Source: Phocaeicola coprocola DSM 17136 (lineage in GTDB: Bacteria > Bacteroidota > Bacteroidia > Bacteroidales > Bacteroidaceae). Taken from it: a stretch of 64,000 nucleotides of DNA. Shown here in pieces: positions 1 through 8,849 of the stretch. Where the stretch lies: the NCBI RefSeq assembly GCF_000154845.1, contig NZ_DS981439.1:1-64000 (forward strand), written 5' to 3'. How positions within the stretch are numbered: position 1 is the first letter of the stretch; each line of letters begins with the position of its first letter. Position numbers and translations under genes: made by a program. The notes under the pieces were generated by a model. The model saw nothing but the letters and a program-made list of their open reading frames with translations, was not told where the DNA came from and made no database searches.

Positions 1-565
1 TCATATAGGATGCTGGACACAATGCAAGGAGGCTGTGGGTCGATGCCTTGCCATCAGACAGAACTGCGATGGATATAATAGACCCTATCGGTGATATGTC
101 AGAAATGAAGACTTGTTCCGCACAATGAAACTCAGCGGTGAGCAGATTAAGGAAAAAAGACTTAAGCTTACGAGACCTATTCTTGAACGTATCCATCATA
201 AGGTGGTCATGATGATGCAGGATACCAAACTCATGGCAAACGAACTGATGAGAAAGGCTGTGAACTATACGATAAACCAGTGGAAATCCCTGAAAAATAT
301 CCTCAAGGACGGTTCTGCGGAAATATCGAACAACCTCTGTGAGCAAAGGATGAAACCTGTAAAGCTGCTGCTCAAGAACTGTATGAACATAGGCAGTGAG
401 GATGCAGCAGGAAACTCGGCATTCATCTTTTCTCTGATAGAAAGCTGCAAGCTTAATGATATAGCCCCTCAGGATTACCTGAAGCACTTGTTTGAATGTA
501 TTCTTCATGGTAAGGACTGCGACAAGAAGGTCCTTCTGCCATGTTTTTATAAATCGGAATGTTAA
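1..565 (+). pseudogene. IS66-family transposase, C-terminal remnant with two frameshifts
   Basis: This is the 3' end of an IS66-type DDE transposase, cut off by the window start. The last 150 codons (from about 101) carry the typical IS66 tail: NNLCEQRMKPVKLL, then GNSAFIFSLIESCKLN. Reading upstream, the conserved GCWTHARR segment is in a different frame: an extra base near 21-22 shifts it, and a missing T near 99 breaks the join between IIDPIGDM and FRNEDLFRTMK. A TTG at 113 can open the final frame but is not a genuine start. I infer a dead copy; sequence error near a contig edge is the alternative. Confidence 0.85.
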
Positions 566-594
566 AACTAAACTATTTTCTTGCGGACATTTTT

Positions 595-625
595 ATTTTA
601 TCGGCTGAAAAACAGCCGATAAAAT
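595..625. terminator. Perfect 13-bp hairpin after the IS66 remnant
   Basis: Arms 595-607 and 613-625 (ATTTTATCGGCTG and its exact complement) surround an AAAAA loop, with flanking A/T runs on both sides. It can work as a bidirectional intrinsic terminator between the transposase remnant and the following lipoprotein gene. It could also be part of the IS end, but it lies inside the expected terminal region rather than at an identifiable IS border. Confidence 0.6.
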
Positions 626-729
626 TGTCGTGGCGGAAAATAGAATGGTTACAAAGTGGCGGTGTATCTGATAGAGTATGCTGTACGGCATTCGGAGTAA
701 AACGATAACACAACAAACAGACAAAGAAT

Positions 730-1376
730 ATGAAAGCGAACAGAAAATGCCCGGTGCTGCCTCTCCTACTGACAGGGATAGTGGCGGTATTCTCCCTGTA
801 CGGCTGTTCTGCCACACGGGGAGTGGAAAAGGTGTCGTGCCACATCGAATACGACACGGCGGTAACGGCGGAGGAACTCCATCCAAACATAGATTCCCTG
901 TGTCCCTCTGCATATCAGTGCATCTGCGACACCGAAAAGAAGTTGGACTACATCATTTATTTGAGAGATGGTTCATGCGTTATGTCATCGACTGGAGTAA
1001 AGGCATCGCCAAAATTTACAGGTATGAGGATGTGCGACAGACGCAGCTCACGGATATTCTGTTCGTCTGCTTGAACTATCCCGGTCTCTCTACAATGCTC
1101 AGGGCTTACTACTACGACAAGGACGGGAACGTAACCGGGATGAAAGACCATCTTGAAGGCTTCCGCCTGTGTCTCCGTCAGGCACTATACATAGGCAATC
1201 GATATACCCGGCGATGCAGAAGCCGGAAGAACCCGGAAAGCAGTGTCGTCCCCCACCAGTCCCCCGTCGAGCCTAAGCGGTGGCGCTATTCCTTTTTGGA
1301 CAGGAAAGGAAGCAGATGGATGCTCATCATAAACGATGCCACGGGAAAGGTAATCAGTAAGAAAAAAACATACTGA
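730..1376 (+). pseudogene. Frameshifted lipoprotein gene, function unknown
   Basis: The ATG at 730 opens a lipoprotein signal peptide (hydrophobic run VLPLLLTGIVAVFSLYGCSA with a lipobox Cys). The frame is open through YIIYLRDGSCVM, about residue 85, then continues for only a short, low-complexity tail to 1074. The neighbouring frame gives a sensible continuation from VIDWSKGIAKIYRYEDV through LNYPGLSTML to FLDRKGSRWMLIIND and a stop at 1376. One lost base at about 982-987 would explain this. No family recognised. The whole would be an outer- or inner-membrane-anchored protein of about 215 residues if the frame were intact. Confidence 0.55.
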
Positions 1377-1440
1377 CAGTAAACTGACGGTCGGATGATG
1401 CGGCACGGAAGATTTTACGACTCAAGATAAACGAGCGATT

Positions 1441-1842
1441 ATGGATATACACAGAATATTAGGATATTTATTTTATAAAACCGAACGTCTGACATGGATG
1501 ATGGACACAAGGATGTATTCATGGCACACGCCGTTGATATTAAGCATTATCTTGACCATTTACAGCACAGACATCGCATTGGCTTGCCTTATGACTGCGG
1601 AAAATATTCCCATTCATCCGTACAAAGGTTTAGCCGATACCATCGTGTGGGGATTCGGCATCTGGTGTGCCATCCTATGGATTGCCTTACATGCGTATTA
1701 CCATCATAAAAGGAGGTATCTGAAAATACGTCAGGACAAGTCATATGAAAAGTGCAGCAGTATCTGGGCTGTACTGTTCCTGATATTGCCGCTTGTCATT
1801 CTGATTGTGCTGGGGCATATCGCTGACGGTGAAATGATATGA
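1441..1842 (+). CDS. Small three-helix membrane protein, unknown function
   Basis: A 133-residue protein with three clear membrane segments (around residues 24-48, 61-85 and 101-125) and short charged loops, including a basic stretch HHKRRYLKIRQDK between helices 2 and 3. The ATG at 1441 is the first in frame and follows a short gap after the broken lipoprotein gene. No family recognised; nothing nearby assigns a role. It lies in a run of orphan membrane or secreted proteins between the IS66 remnant and the conjugative-element control genes, so it may be cargo. Confidence 0.6.
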   Translation: MDIHRILGYLFYKTERLTWMMDTRMYSWHTPLILSIILTIYSTDIALACLMTAENIPIHPYKGLADTIVWGFGIWCAILWIALHAYYHHKRRYLKIRQDKSYEKCSSIWAVLFLILPLVILIVLGHIADGEMI

Positions 1843-1879
1843 CAATCCATACATTATACCACTGACCTGTGTGAGATTT

Positions 1880-2623
1880 TCAATCTGCTCCCACTTCGTC
1901 ATATTCTGATTCTTCATACCTGGTTTCATACGTAACATCCAAAATCCTGCCGGTTTCCCCGTCGATGCTGTAACGGGCGTATTTTCTGTAAAAAGGAGAT
2001 ACAGGGTTTGCTTCAGGTTCCTTCTCAAAGTCGAGATTAATATCCGCAAGCCATATATTCGTCTTATCATCATATTCCAAACTGAAGAAGAATGCAAATT
2101 CTGACGCCGAGACCTTGCGTGACCTTCCATCTGACAAGGAAATAACCTTTTCTCTCTCCAGTATGGACAATATATCCTGTGGGGACATTTTACCGAATTT
2201 TTTACTGTAATCCACCTGCTCTGATATATTCCCGTTTTCATCAAAAAAAGTCTGGATTCCCACCGGCAGATTTGCCACACACTCTACGATCATTGAAAGT
2301 CTGCCGTTGTCCCAATACCTTACATAATACTGCGAATAGGATGGTGCCAAGGGAAGGATATGTCCGCAAGCCATTTCTCTATCAGTCAAATCCCGTATAT
2401 CCAACATATAGAACATCCATCCATCTTTTTCGAAAACCGCCTGCAGAGATCCACCTGAAAAAACATCAGCTTCCAACCTGGTGTCCAATATCACATCGGG
2501 ATATTCCCTCTCACTGGAATAACCGTCCACAGGAACAAGCAGGATTGCTGCCATTACCGCCATGAACAAGGCGGCATATCCTTTAATTCTGTTTATGAAT
2601 CCCGTATCCATACATCTCTTCAT
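1880..2623 (-). CDS. Secreted or periplasmic protein of unknown function
   Basis: A 247-residue protein with an N-terminal hydrophobic segment (GYAALFMAVMAAILLVPVDG, about residues 15-34) acting as a signal peptide or anchor after a basic start. The rest is soluble, acidic near the C-terminus (EESEYDEVGAD) and includes repeated short beta-like runs such as YARYSIDGETGRILDVTYE, which resembles PepSY-like or lipoprotein-type repeats but is not enough to name a family. It is transcribed against its neighbours and starts 258 bp from the next divergent gene. Confidence 0.6.
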   Translation of the reverse strand: MKRCMDTGFINRIKGYAALFMAVMAAILLVPVDGYSSEREYPDVILDTRLEADVFSGGSLQAVFEKDGWMFYMLDIRDLTDREMACGHILPLAPSYSQYYVRYWDNGRLSMIVECVANLPVGIQTFFDENGNISEQVDYSKKFGKMSPQDILSILEREKVISLSDGRSRKVSASEFAFFFSLEYDDKTNIWLADINLDFEKEPEANPVSPFYRKYARYSIDGETGRILDVTYETRYEESEYDEVGAD

Positions 2624-2881
2624 TTATTTGTCTTATAACTGACCTTCAATTCAGCTATCAATCCTGTATTCATACATTCTGTCTCAGTCGTAACAAAACG
2701 GCAAGTGCCTATAATTGATACCAAAATACTAAAATGGCGAGAGCGAAGGTAAAACGACAGTGTGAAATATGTGTAAATAATCATAAAATGTAACTTTAAT
2801 ATAAGTATATGACTTCTGCTTCAAAAGAAAGAAGCTATATTTATAGAGAAACAGACTGAACCATTAAATTGAAAGAATAAC

Positions 2882-3280
2882 ATGGTGCCTAAGATTTATT
2901 ATTTGAATGAAGCATCCACTACAGGTATCTGTATATTGCTCGTATTGAAGTTATTGTTTCCCGAAATCATAGCCGGGACTTGGTTTGTGAGTGCGGTCAT
3001 CATATTGATGGCCATCATTCTTTATTGTGAAATGAACAGAAAAAAAGAGCAGCGCCCCTTATTGTACACCATGCAGCGGGAACTCTTTCTGACTCCTTTT
3101 CTCTGGTTTTATTATTATTATGAGAAAGCGCTGTTTATAGTCGCCATATTGTGCTTCTTCACTGATTCCGACGATTCGCCTCTGGTTATGTTCATTCCTT
3201 TTATTCTCGGCATATATATCGGATTGAAGGTCGCTGTCAATCTGATTGAATATGCAATACAGAAAGATAGGAAGAACTGA
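2882..3280 (+). CDS. Membrane protein of unknown function
   Basis: A 132-residue protein with four probable membrane segments: about residues 14-30, 33-48, 68-91 (FLWFYYYYEKALFIVAILCFF) and 99-120. It starts at ATG 2882 behind an A-rich leader, typical of Bacteroidales start regions lacking a Shine-Dalgarno sequence. The next gene starts 29 bp downstream, also encodes a membrane protein, and the two probably form one transcript. No family recognised. Confidence 0.6.
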   Translation: MVPKIYYLNEASTTGICILLVLKLLFPEIIAGTWFVSAVIILMAIILYCEMNRKKEQRPLLYTMQRELFLTPFLWFYYYYEKALFIVAILCFFTDSDDSPLVMFIPFILGIYIGLKVAVNLIEYAIQKDRKN

Positions 3281-3308
3281 TTGTCAATATAAAGGAATAA
3301 CAAGTGAA

Positions 3309-3878
3309 ATGAATATGGAGAAAGTGATACGTTTCAAGACTATGATCGGATACTGCTACCTGTATCCGGATAAAATAATAATGGCCAGAAACGGCAATCC
3401 GGAAGAGGTCAATCTCAAGAACGAGGAACAAAGACTGTGGAAACATCTGGTTTTCTATACCATAACCGGATTGTTGCTCGCGTGGCTGGCCTACATGGAC
3501 AGAGACCATCTGCCCATGTGTCTGTGGTTGGGGCTGACAAGCGCATGGTTATTGTTCAATGTCTTGAGAAGTATCTTTCAAAAAAGTTCAAGTTCGGCAT
3601 TAATAGAGCGGGACAAGATTCGTTCTGTCCGGTTCAAGAAAGGTGTAAGATACCTGACACGTTCCCGGTTCATCGTTGTCTTCGAAGACAGGAAAGGATG
3701 CAACAGAATCAGGTATATCCTTTTACCCGGTTCTCTCAACGATGGCCCGAAAGCAACAGAAGAGGCATTAATAGCCATGCGGGACAGTGGTTATTATCCG
3801 TTTTCGAGCCAAGAAGGATCTCTGACGGGTATAAGGAAATACAATGAAACTGAGGGAAAAGAAAGTGGAACAGGTTAA
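3309..3878 (+). CDS. Membrane protein with two helices and a cytosolic tail
   Basis: I chose ATG 3309; an earlier in-frame ATG at 3246 would overlap the upstream gene and add a poor N-terminus. The 189-residue product has two hydrophobic segments (around residues 45-60 and 67-84: HLVFYTITGLLLAWLAYM, LWLGLTSAWLLFNVL), flanked by soluble regions. The 50 residues before the first helix and the 100 after the second resemble the fold pattern of YdbT/PH-like membrane proteins, but I cannot name a domain with confidence. It probably shares a transcript with the upstream membrane protein. Confidence 0.55.
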   Translation: MNMEKVIRFKTMIGYCYLYPDKIIMARNGNPEEVNLKNEEQRLWKHLVFYTITGLLLAWLAYMDRDHLPMCLWLGLTSAWLLFNVLRSIFQKSSSSALIERDKIRSVRFKKGVRYLTRSRFIVVFEDRKGCNRIRYILLPGSLNDGPKATEEALIAMRDSGYYPFSSQEGSLTGIRKYNETEGKESGTG

Positions 3879-3889
3879 ATTAGAGGACA

Positions 3890-4042
3890 ATGAAAATCAA
3901 GGAATACAATACCGATGAGCTGCTGATGATAGCCCACAATGTTACCGGAGAATATCCGGAAAAGAAGGTCAGGCAGGCGAAAGAGGAACAAAAACTGTAT
4001 TTCACTTATAAGAACATACACCCCATTTCTACAATACAATAA
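3890..4042 (+). CDS. Short 50-residue ORF before the AraC gene
   Basis: ATG 3890 follows AGAGGAC, one of few Shine-Dalgarno-like sequences here. The 50-residue charged product (MKIKEYNTDELLMIAHNV..., with a KKVRQAKEEQK stretch) has no membrane segment and no recognised family. It ends exactly where a 40-bp sequence shared with the end of the AraC gene begins, both genes finishing CAATAA. It could be a small independent protein, or the trimmed 3' part of a longer gene whose end was duplicated with the leader. Confidence 0.45.
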   Translation: MKIKEYNTDELLMIAHNVTGEYPEKKVRQAKEEQKLYFTYKNIHPISTIQ

Positions 4043-4094
4043 AACCGAGCATTGATTTTTATCAGGATTTGGAACAATAGTCCAGCGACTCCAC
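4040..4094 (+). promoter_or_regulatory. Leader element copy 1, hairpin before the AraC gene
   Basis: Starting at the TAA of the 50-residue ORF, this stretch matches 5005-5063 over about 38 bases (core TGATTTTT.TCAGGAT.TGG). It ends in a two-part hairpin: TGG/CCA outside and AGTC/GACT inside around CAGC. The second copy has a different hairpin sequence in the same place. Position, 50-60 bp before a start codon, suggests a leader attenuator or protein-binding RNA element; function is inferred only. Confidence 0.45.
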
Positions 4095-4140
4095 GCTACT
4101 TTTGCCGGAAAACCATTATAAACCATTAAAACAGAGAAAG

Positions 4141-5007
4141 ATGAAGCTGAGAATTACAGAAGCGGTGCTTGCGGAGGCATACAGGGCAAAAGTGTGCAGG
4201 GAACGGATGGAAGAACTGGCGGAGAGCATACGGAAGTCGGTGAAGGAACGGCATTCGCTGCCGAAGATGAGAATACGGCTGGCGGAGTACGGCAATGACA
4301 CGGAGCTGATGCTGGCGGCAGTGAGCGCACTGCGGAAGGATAAGGAAGCACCGTCGGCAAGGGACAGGGATTTCAGGGCATGGATGATCATGCTGTGCCG
4401 CTCACGCGAGCATGAAGTGATCTGCTACATGTGCAATGAACTGACGGATGCATGGGAACGGAAATACCGGACACGGGAAATGCTGGTGCTATGCGACGTG
4501 CTGCATACACTGAAAGGCCATGCACGTACGAACGAGATGACTAACAGGGTATGCGACTATTTCTTCAGGGAAAGACGCAACAAGCTGTATGGCAAGACTT
4601 TCCGCATAGAGGAAAAGGATATGGCATACGCCGAGAGCAGGCTGCCGGAACTGGACAAGGCGGTATTCCGCATGACAGTGAACCACTACAGCCACCGCAC
4701 ATTCGTGGCGGAGGAACTTGCCGGACTGTGCGGCATGGGCTATTCGCTGATGCGGCGCAAGTTCAGGAAATACTACGGCATGGGACCCTCGGAATGGCTT
4801 CGCAGGGAGCGGATAAGGCGCATAGAGGAGGATATGGAATACCGGGTGGAACTGCCGCTGAAGGAAGTGGCCGAGCGCAACGCCTTCGGCTCGGCAAGCA
4901 ATTTTGCGGACTTCTGCCAGAAGCAGACCGGAATGAGTCCGTGCGAACTGAAAGCCATAGGATATGAGAAATGGGAGAAGCGCAGGATGGATTTCTGGAA
5001 CCAATAA
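4141..5007 (+). CDS. AraC-family transcription regulator upstream of rteA
   Basis: A 288-residue protein with a C-terminal AraC-type double helix-turn-helix: residues about 190-275, including FVAEELAGLCGMGYSLMRRKFRKYYG and LPLKEVAERNAFGSASNFADFCQKQTG. The N-terminal 180 residues are helical and charged and lack a cupin signature. I used ATG 4141 because the in-frame ATG at 4102 falls in the leader hairpin region. It sits where tetQ lies ahead of rteA in CTnDOT, so it may provide the inducing signal for the rteAB operon here. No resistance gene is present. A paralogue with the same layout lies at 43949-44806. Confidence 0.8.
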   Translation: MKLRITEAVLAEAYRAKVCRERMEELAESIRKSVKERHSLPKMRIRLAEYGNDTELMLAAVSALRKDKEAPSARDRDFRAWMIMLCRSREHEVICYMCNELTDAWERKYRTREMLVLCDVLHTLKGHARTNEMTNRVCDYFFRERRNKLYGKTFRIEEKDMAYAESRLPELDKAVFRMTVNHYSHRTFVAEELAGLCGMGYSLMRRKFRKYYGMGPSEWLRRERIRRIEEDMEYRVELPLKEVAERNAFGSASNFADFCQKQTGMSPCELKAIGYEKWEKRRMDFWNQ

Positions 5008-5063
5008 AAACGCGCACTGATTTTTGTCAGGATCTGGAACATCCCTTCGGGAAGGTTCCACTA
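5005..5063 (+). promoter_or_regulatory. Leader element copy 2, hairpin before rteA
   Basis: Second copy of the element at 4040-4094, beginning at the TAA of the AraC gene. Its hairpin is TGGAAC/GTTCCA outside and CCC/GGG inside around TTC. The stem bases differ from copy 1 while the structure is kept, which argues for selection on pairing. There is no T-run, so it is not a standard intrinsic terminator. It lies 32 bp before the rteA start. Confidence 0.5.
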
Positions 5064-5094
5064 ACTTACCGCCTAAAAAACAATCCGAAAATAC

Positions 5095-7503
5095 ATGAAC
5101 AACAATACATTTTCAAGATGGAAGGAATCCCTCCACCTGAAAATCCTGTCGGGCTATCTCATACTGGGACTGCTCGTACTGGGCATCATCACGGCTGTAT
5201 GGTACGAAAAGCAGGTATTCGAGCAGGCGGAGGCAGAGGAACGCAGCCTGCTCATGCAGCGTACCGCCGCCAGCGAAGCATACCGGGGACTGATCACACT
5301 GTTTCTGGACAATGACCGCGCAATGCTGTGGGACGACTCGGACATGGATACATACGACCGGAGGGAATCGCACACGATGGAGGTAATAGACCGGCTGAAA
5401 GGCTACTACGGAGAACCGGCGCAGACGGCAAGGATAGACACGGTAGTAAGGCTGCTGCACGAGAAACGCAGGCTAATTGAGCGGATGGTGGATATGCCGA
5501 CTACGGCGTACCGCATGGACAGCCTGCTGGAACGCCACCTGCCCGGACTGGAGCAGACGGCATCGGTACGGACAACGACAGTGACAGAACGCACCGAACC
5601 GGAAGAGGAAAAGAAACGGGGCGGGCTGTTCGGTCTGTTCCGCAAGAAAAAGAAAGAAGAACCGGCACGCACGACCACACGGGTGAGCACGACGCCCAAC
5701 ACCCGGCACATTGCGGAGATGCGTCGGTTTGAGGAAGAGATGCGTACGGCACTGGCAGAGCAGGAACAGGCATTCTCCTATCTGTCGGATTCACTGAAAA
5801 TACGCAACAGCATACTGAACCGGAACCTTTCGAGGCTGATACGGGAAATCGGACAGGACGAGACGGAACGCATGGAAGAAAGACACATGCGGGTGGCGGA
5901 ACTGAGAGAAACGGCATTCGTACTGATATGCGGCATATCGGCGGCAGGTGTCCTGTGTGCGGTGCTGCTGTATGCAGTAGTCCGGAGGGACATCCGCCGC
6001 CGCACCAGAGACAGGAAACAGCGGGAGGAACTGATAGAGACCCTGCGCAGGTCGGTCCGGGAGAATGAAGAGCTGATAAAAAGCAGACAGAACATCATGC
6101 AGACGGTGACGCACGACCTGCGCTCACCGCTGACCGCCATACGCGGCAATGCGGAACTGATACTGAAGGACGGGAACCGGGAGGCAACAGCGCTGCACGC
6201 GGAGCATATACGGCAGTCGGCGGAGCGTATGGGGGCACTGATGGAGAACCTGCTGGACTACTACCGCATAGACAACGGAAAGGAGACCGTCAGGGTGAAG
6301 CCGTTCAGACTGGCGGGAGTGGCGGAAACGCTGGAAACGGAGTTTGCCGCACGGATGGAAGAGAAACGGCTGGAGTTCAGGGTGAACAACGCCGCTGACG
6401 AGGTGGTCATGGGCGACAGGAACCTGATACTGCGTATCGGCAGCAACCTGCTGTCGAACGCACTGAAGTTTACGGAGCGTGGAGGCGTGACACTGACCGC
6501 CCTGTATGCCGGAGGGAAATTCACGCTTGCGGTGGAAGATACCGGAGGAGGAATAGACAAGGACAAACGGGAACAGATATTCAAGCCGTTCGAGCGGCTG
6601 AGCAATGCCGCCACGCAGGACGGATTCGGGCTGGGACTGTCGATAGTGAAAAGCCTTGCGGAACTGATGGAGGGCAGCATATCGGTAGAGAACATACGGA
6701 ACACGGGCAGCCGCTTCAGCGTGGTGCTGCCGCTGCCCCAGGCGGAGAAAGCCGATGAGACAGACCGCAAGGCAGCAGCGAAGCAGACAAGACTGGGCGG
6801 ATGTTCGGTGTTGTCGCTGGACAACGACAGCATCATACTGGGGATGATACACGACATATTCGTGCAGAACGGGGTGCACTGCGACACCTGCACGAGCACG
6901 GGGGAAATGGCGGAGAAGCTGCGCGAGGGACACTATGACCTGCTGACCACGGACCTGAAGATGCAGGACGCAAGCGGCTACGAGGTGCTGGAACTGCTCC
7001 GCACGTCGGACATAGGCAACTCACGCACCATCCCCGTGATGGTGGTGACCGGCTCGAAAAGCATCACGAAAGAGGAGCTGGCAGGTGCGGGCTTCGGCTC
7101 GGTGCTGTACAAGCCGTTCTCCATCGACGAACTGCTGGCAGCCGCGGAAGAATGCATCGGCGAGGACAGTACCCCACGCATAGACCTCGGTCCGCTGTTC
7201 GCATACGGCGACAAGCGGCAGAGGCTGGAATGTCTGGTCAGGGAAACGGAGAAGGAAATGGCCGCCATACGGGAGGAAGCGGAAAGGTGTGACAGGGACA
7301 GGCTGGACTACTGGATACACCATATCCGCAGCTCGTGGATGCTGATACATGCCGAAGGACCGCTGCAGGAGCTGTATGACGTGCTCCACGGAAACGGGAC
7401 GGCAGAAGAAATCAGGGAGTATGCCGGAAAGGTAACCGGTCAGGGCGAAACGATCATCCGGCTCGCCCGAAAGGAAATGGAGAGAACGGTATGGGAAGAA
7501 TAA
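5095..7503 (+). CDS. rteA: RteA hybrid sensor histidine kinase
   Basis: An 802-residue membrane sensor of the CTnDOT RteA type. Order: transmembrane helix 1 (about 14-38), periplasmic sensor region with a basic KKKKKE stretch, helix 2 (about 272-296), HisKA box TVTHDLRSPL with His340, HATPase boxes NLLSNALKFTERGG, DTGGGI and GFGLGLSIV, a receiver domain with acceptor Asp620 in TTDLKMQD and Lys in LYKPFS, and a C-terminal HPt-like segment (IHHIRSSWMLI). All catalytic boxes look intact. It would pass phosphate to RteB, whose gene overlaps it by 13 bp. Its start lies 87 bp after the AraC gene. Confidence 0.9.
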   Translation: MNNNTFSRWKESLHLKILSGYLILGLLVLGIITAVWYEKQVFEQAEAEERSLLMQRTAASEAYRGLITLFLDNDRAMLWDDSDMDTYDRRESHTMEVIDRLKGYYGEPAQTARIDTVVRLLHEKRRLIERMVDMPTTAYRMDSLLERHLPGLEQTASVRTTTVTERTEPEEEKKRGGLFGLFRKKKKEEPARTTTRVSTTPNTRHIAEMRRFEEEMRTALAEQEQAFSYLSDSLKIRNSILNRNLSRLIREIGQDETERMEERHMRVAELRETAFVLICGISAAGVLCAVLLYAVVRRDIRRRTRDRKQREELIETLRRSVRENEELIKSRQNIMQTVTHDLRSPLTAIRGNAELILKDGNREATALHAEHIRQSAERMGALMENLLDYYRIDNGKETVRVKPFRLAGVAETLETEFAARMEEKRLEFRVNNAADEVVMGDRNLILRIGSNLLSNALKFTERGGVTLTALYAGGKFTLAVEDTGGGIDKDKREQIFKPFERLSNAATQDGFGLGLSIVKSLAELMEGSISVENIRNTGSRFSVVLPLPQAEKADETDRKAAAKQTRLGGCSVLSLDNDSIILGMIHDIFVQNGVHCDTCTSTGEMAEKLREGHYDLLTTDLKMQDASGYEVLELLRTSDIGNSRTIPVMVVTGSKSITKEELAGAGFGSVLYKPFSIDELLAAAEECIGEDSTPRIDLGPLFAYGDKRQRLECLVRETEKEMAAIREEAERCDRDRLDYWIHHIRSSWMLIHAEGPLQELYDVLHGNGTAEEIREYAGKVTGQGETIIRLARKEMERTVWEE

Positions 7504-8801
7504 TAGTAATAGAAGACAACCCGGTATTCCGCGACCATGTCTGCGGAATGCTGGAGAAGGCAGGCTACAAGACCCGCACGGCATACGACTGTGCCGGGGC
7601 ACGGAGGCTGCTGGAGGAACTGGACGATGGGGACATCATCGTGTCGGACCTGCGTCTGCCCGACGGAGAATGTACGGAAGTGCTGGAGCGGATGCGGGAA
7701 GCGGGTGTCAGAAACCCGTTTGTCATCATGACCGACTATGCGCAGGTCGCGTCGGCGGTCAGCTCCATGAGGCTGGGAGCCGAGGACTATATCCCCAAGA
7801 CCCTGCTGCAGGAAAAGCTGCTTCCGAGGATAAGTGAGCTGGTACGCAAATCGGAAAGAAGGCATACCATGCCCATACTGGAGCGCAGAAGTGCCGCATT
7901 CCGGACCATCGACCGGCGTATCTCACTGGTAGCCCCGACGGACATAGGGGTACTGATACTTGGAGAAAACGGCACGGGCAAGGAACACGTAGCAGAAAAG
8001 ATACATGCGCAGAGTACCCGGCAGAAAGGTCCGTTTGTCGCGATAGACTGCGGTATGCTGACACGGGAGCTGGCTGCATCCGAGCTGTTCGGATACGAGA
8101 AAGGTGCATTTACGGGAGCCACAACCGGAAAGAAGGGCTGCATGGCAGAAGCTGACGGCGGCACGCTGTTTCTGGACGAGGTGGGCAACCTGCCCGCTGA
8201 GGTACAGCAGAAACTGCTGCGTGCACTGCAGACCAAATGCTACCGTCCGACGGGCTGCACCCGCGAACGGAAAGCGGACGTACGCATCGTGGCGGCTACC
8301 AACGAGAATCTGGAGAAGGCAGTGGAGGAAGGACGTTTCCGGCGGGACCTGTATCACCGCCTGAAGGAGTTCGTCATCAAGATACCGCCGCTGCGGGAGT
8401 GCCGGGAAGACATACTGCCCCTTGCGGAGTTTTTCCGGGAGCTTGCCAACGAGGAACTGGGACGGCATACGGAAGGATTCGACAAGGAGGCGGAAAAGGA
8501 ACTCATGAGGCGGATGTGGGCAGGAAATGTGAGGGAGCTGAAACAGACGGTGCGTTCCGCCGTCCTGCTGACGGAAGGAAGGCTGATAGGAGCCGACAGG
8601 CTGGAAGCGGAAAGCACGGCACAGGCAGGCTGCTCCCTGCTGCTGAAAGACGGGAATGAGGAAAGGGAACGCATCGTGCGGGCACTGGCACAGGCGGACG
8701 GGAATCGCGAAATGGCTGCCGGACTGCTGGGCATCAGCCGCACGACATTGTACAACAAGATGAAAGAATACGGTATCATGCAGAAAAAGAGCGAAAAATG
8801 A
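7491..8801 (+). CDS. rteB: RteB response regulator, sigma54-dependent type
   Basis: A 436-residue NtrC-type regulator: receiver domain with Asp53 (VSDLRLPD), AAA+ domain with Walker A GENGTGKE, sigma54 loop GAFTGA, Walker B GGTLFLDEVG, arginine-finger region FRRDLYHRL, and a C-terminal Fis-type helix-turn-helix (REMAAGLLGISRTTLYNKM). The intact GAFTGA motif means it should work with RpoN. In CTnDOT the RteB protein activates rteC; two palindromes lie about 180-210 bp upstream of rteC here. The start codon lies within the end of rteA, so the two are translationally coupled. Confidence 0.92.
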   Translation: MGRIIVIEDNPVFRDHVCGMLEKAGYKTRTAYDCAGARRLLEELDDGDIIVSDLRLPDGECTEVLERMREAGVRNPFVIMTDYAQVASAVSSMRLGAEDYIPKTLLQEKLLPRISELVRKSERRHTMPILERRSAAFRTIDRRISLVAPTDIGVLILGENGTGKEHVAEKIHAQSTRQKGPFVAIDCGMLTRELAASELFGYEKGAFTGATTGKKGCMAEADGGTLFLDEVGNLPAEVQQKLLRALQTKCYRPTGCTRERKADVRIVAATNENLEKAVEEGRFRRDLYHRLKEFVIKIPPLRECREDILPLAEFFRELANEELGRHTEGFDKEAEKELMRRMWAGNVRELKQTVRSAVLLTEGRLIGADRLEAESTAQAGCSLLLKDGNEERERIVRALAQADGNREMAAGLLGISRTTLYNKMKEYGIMQKKSEK

Positions 8802-8822
8802 GAAAATCTCGACTGAAAATCC

Positions 8823-8830
8823 TATCTTTG
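8823..8830 (+). promoter_or_regulatory. Bacteroidales -7 promoter box for the structured RNA
   Basis: TATCTTTG fits the TAnnTTTG consensus of the Bacteroidales housekeeping promoter. No clear TTTG is seen 19-20 bp upstream. Transcription would start at about 8836-8840 and run into the structured region that follows. Confidence 0.5.
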
Positions 8831-8849
8831 CATGAACATAGAAGAAATA

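Noticed and set aside
4040-5094. tetQ-type antibiotic-controlled leader
   Set aside because: No tetQ or other resistance gene is present and the leaders lack an obvious attenuator peptide with pairing to a ribosome site.
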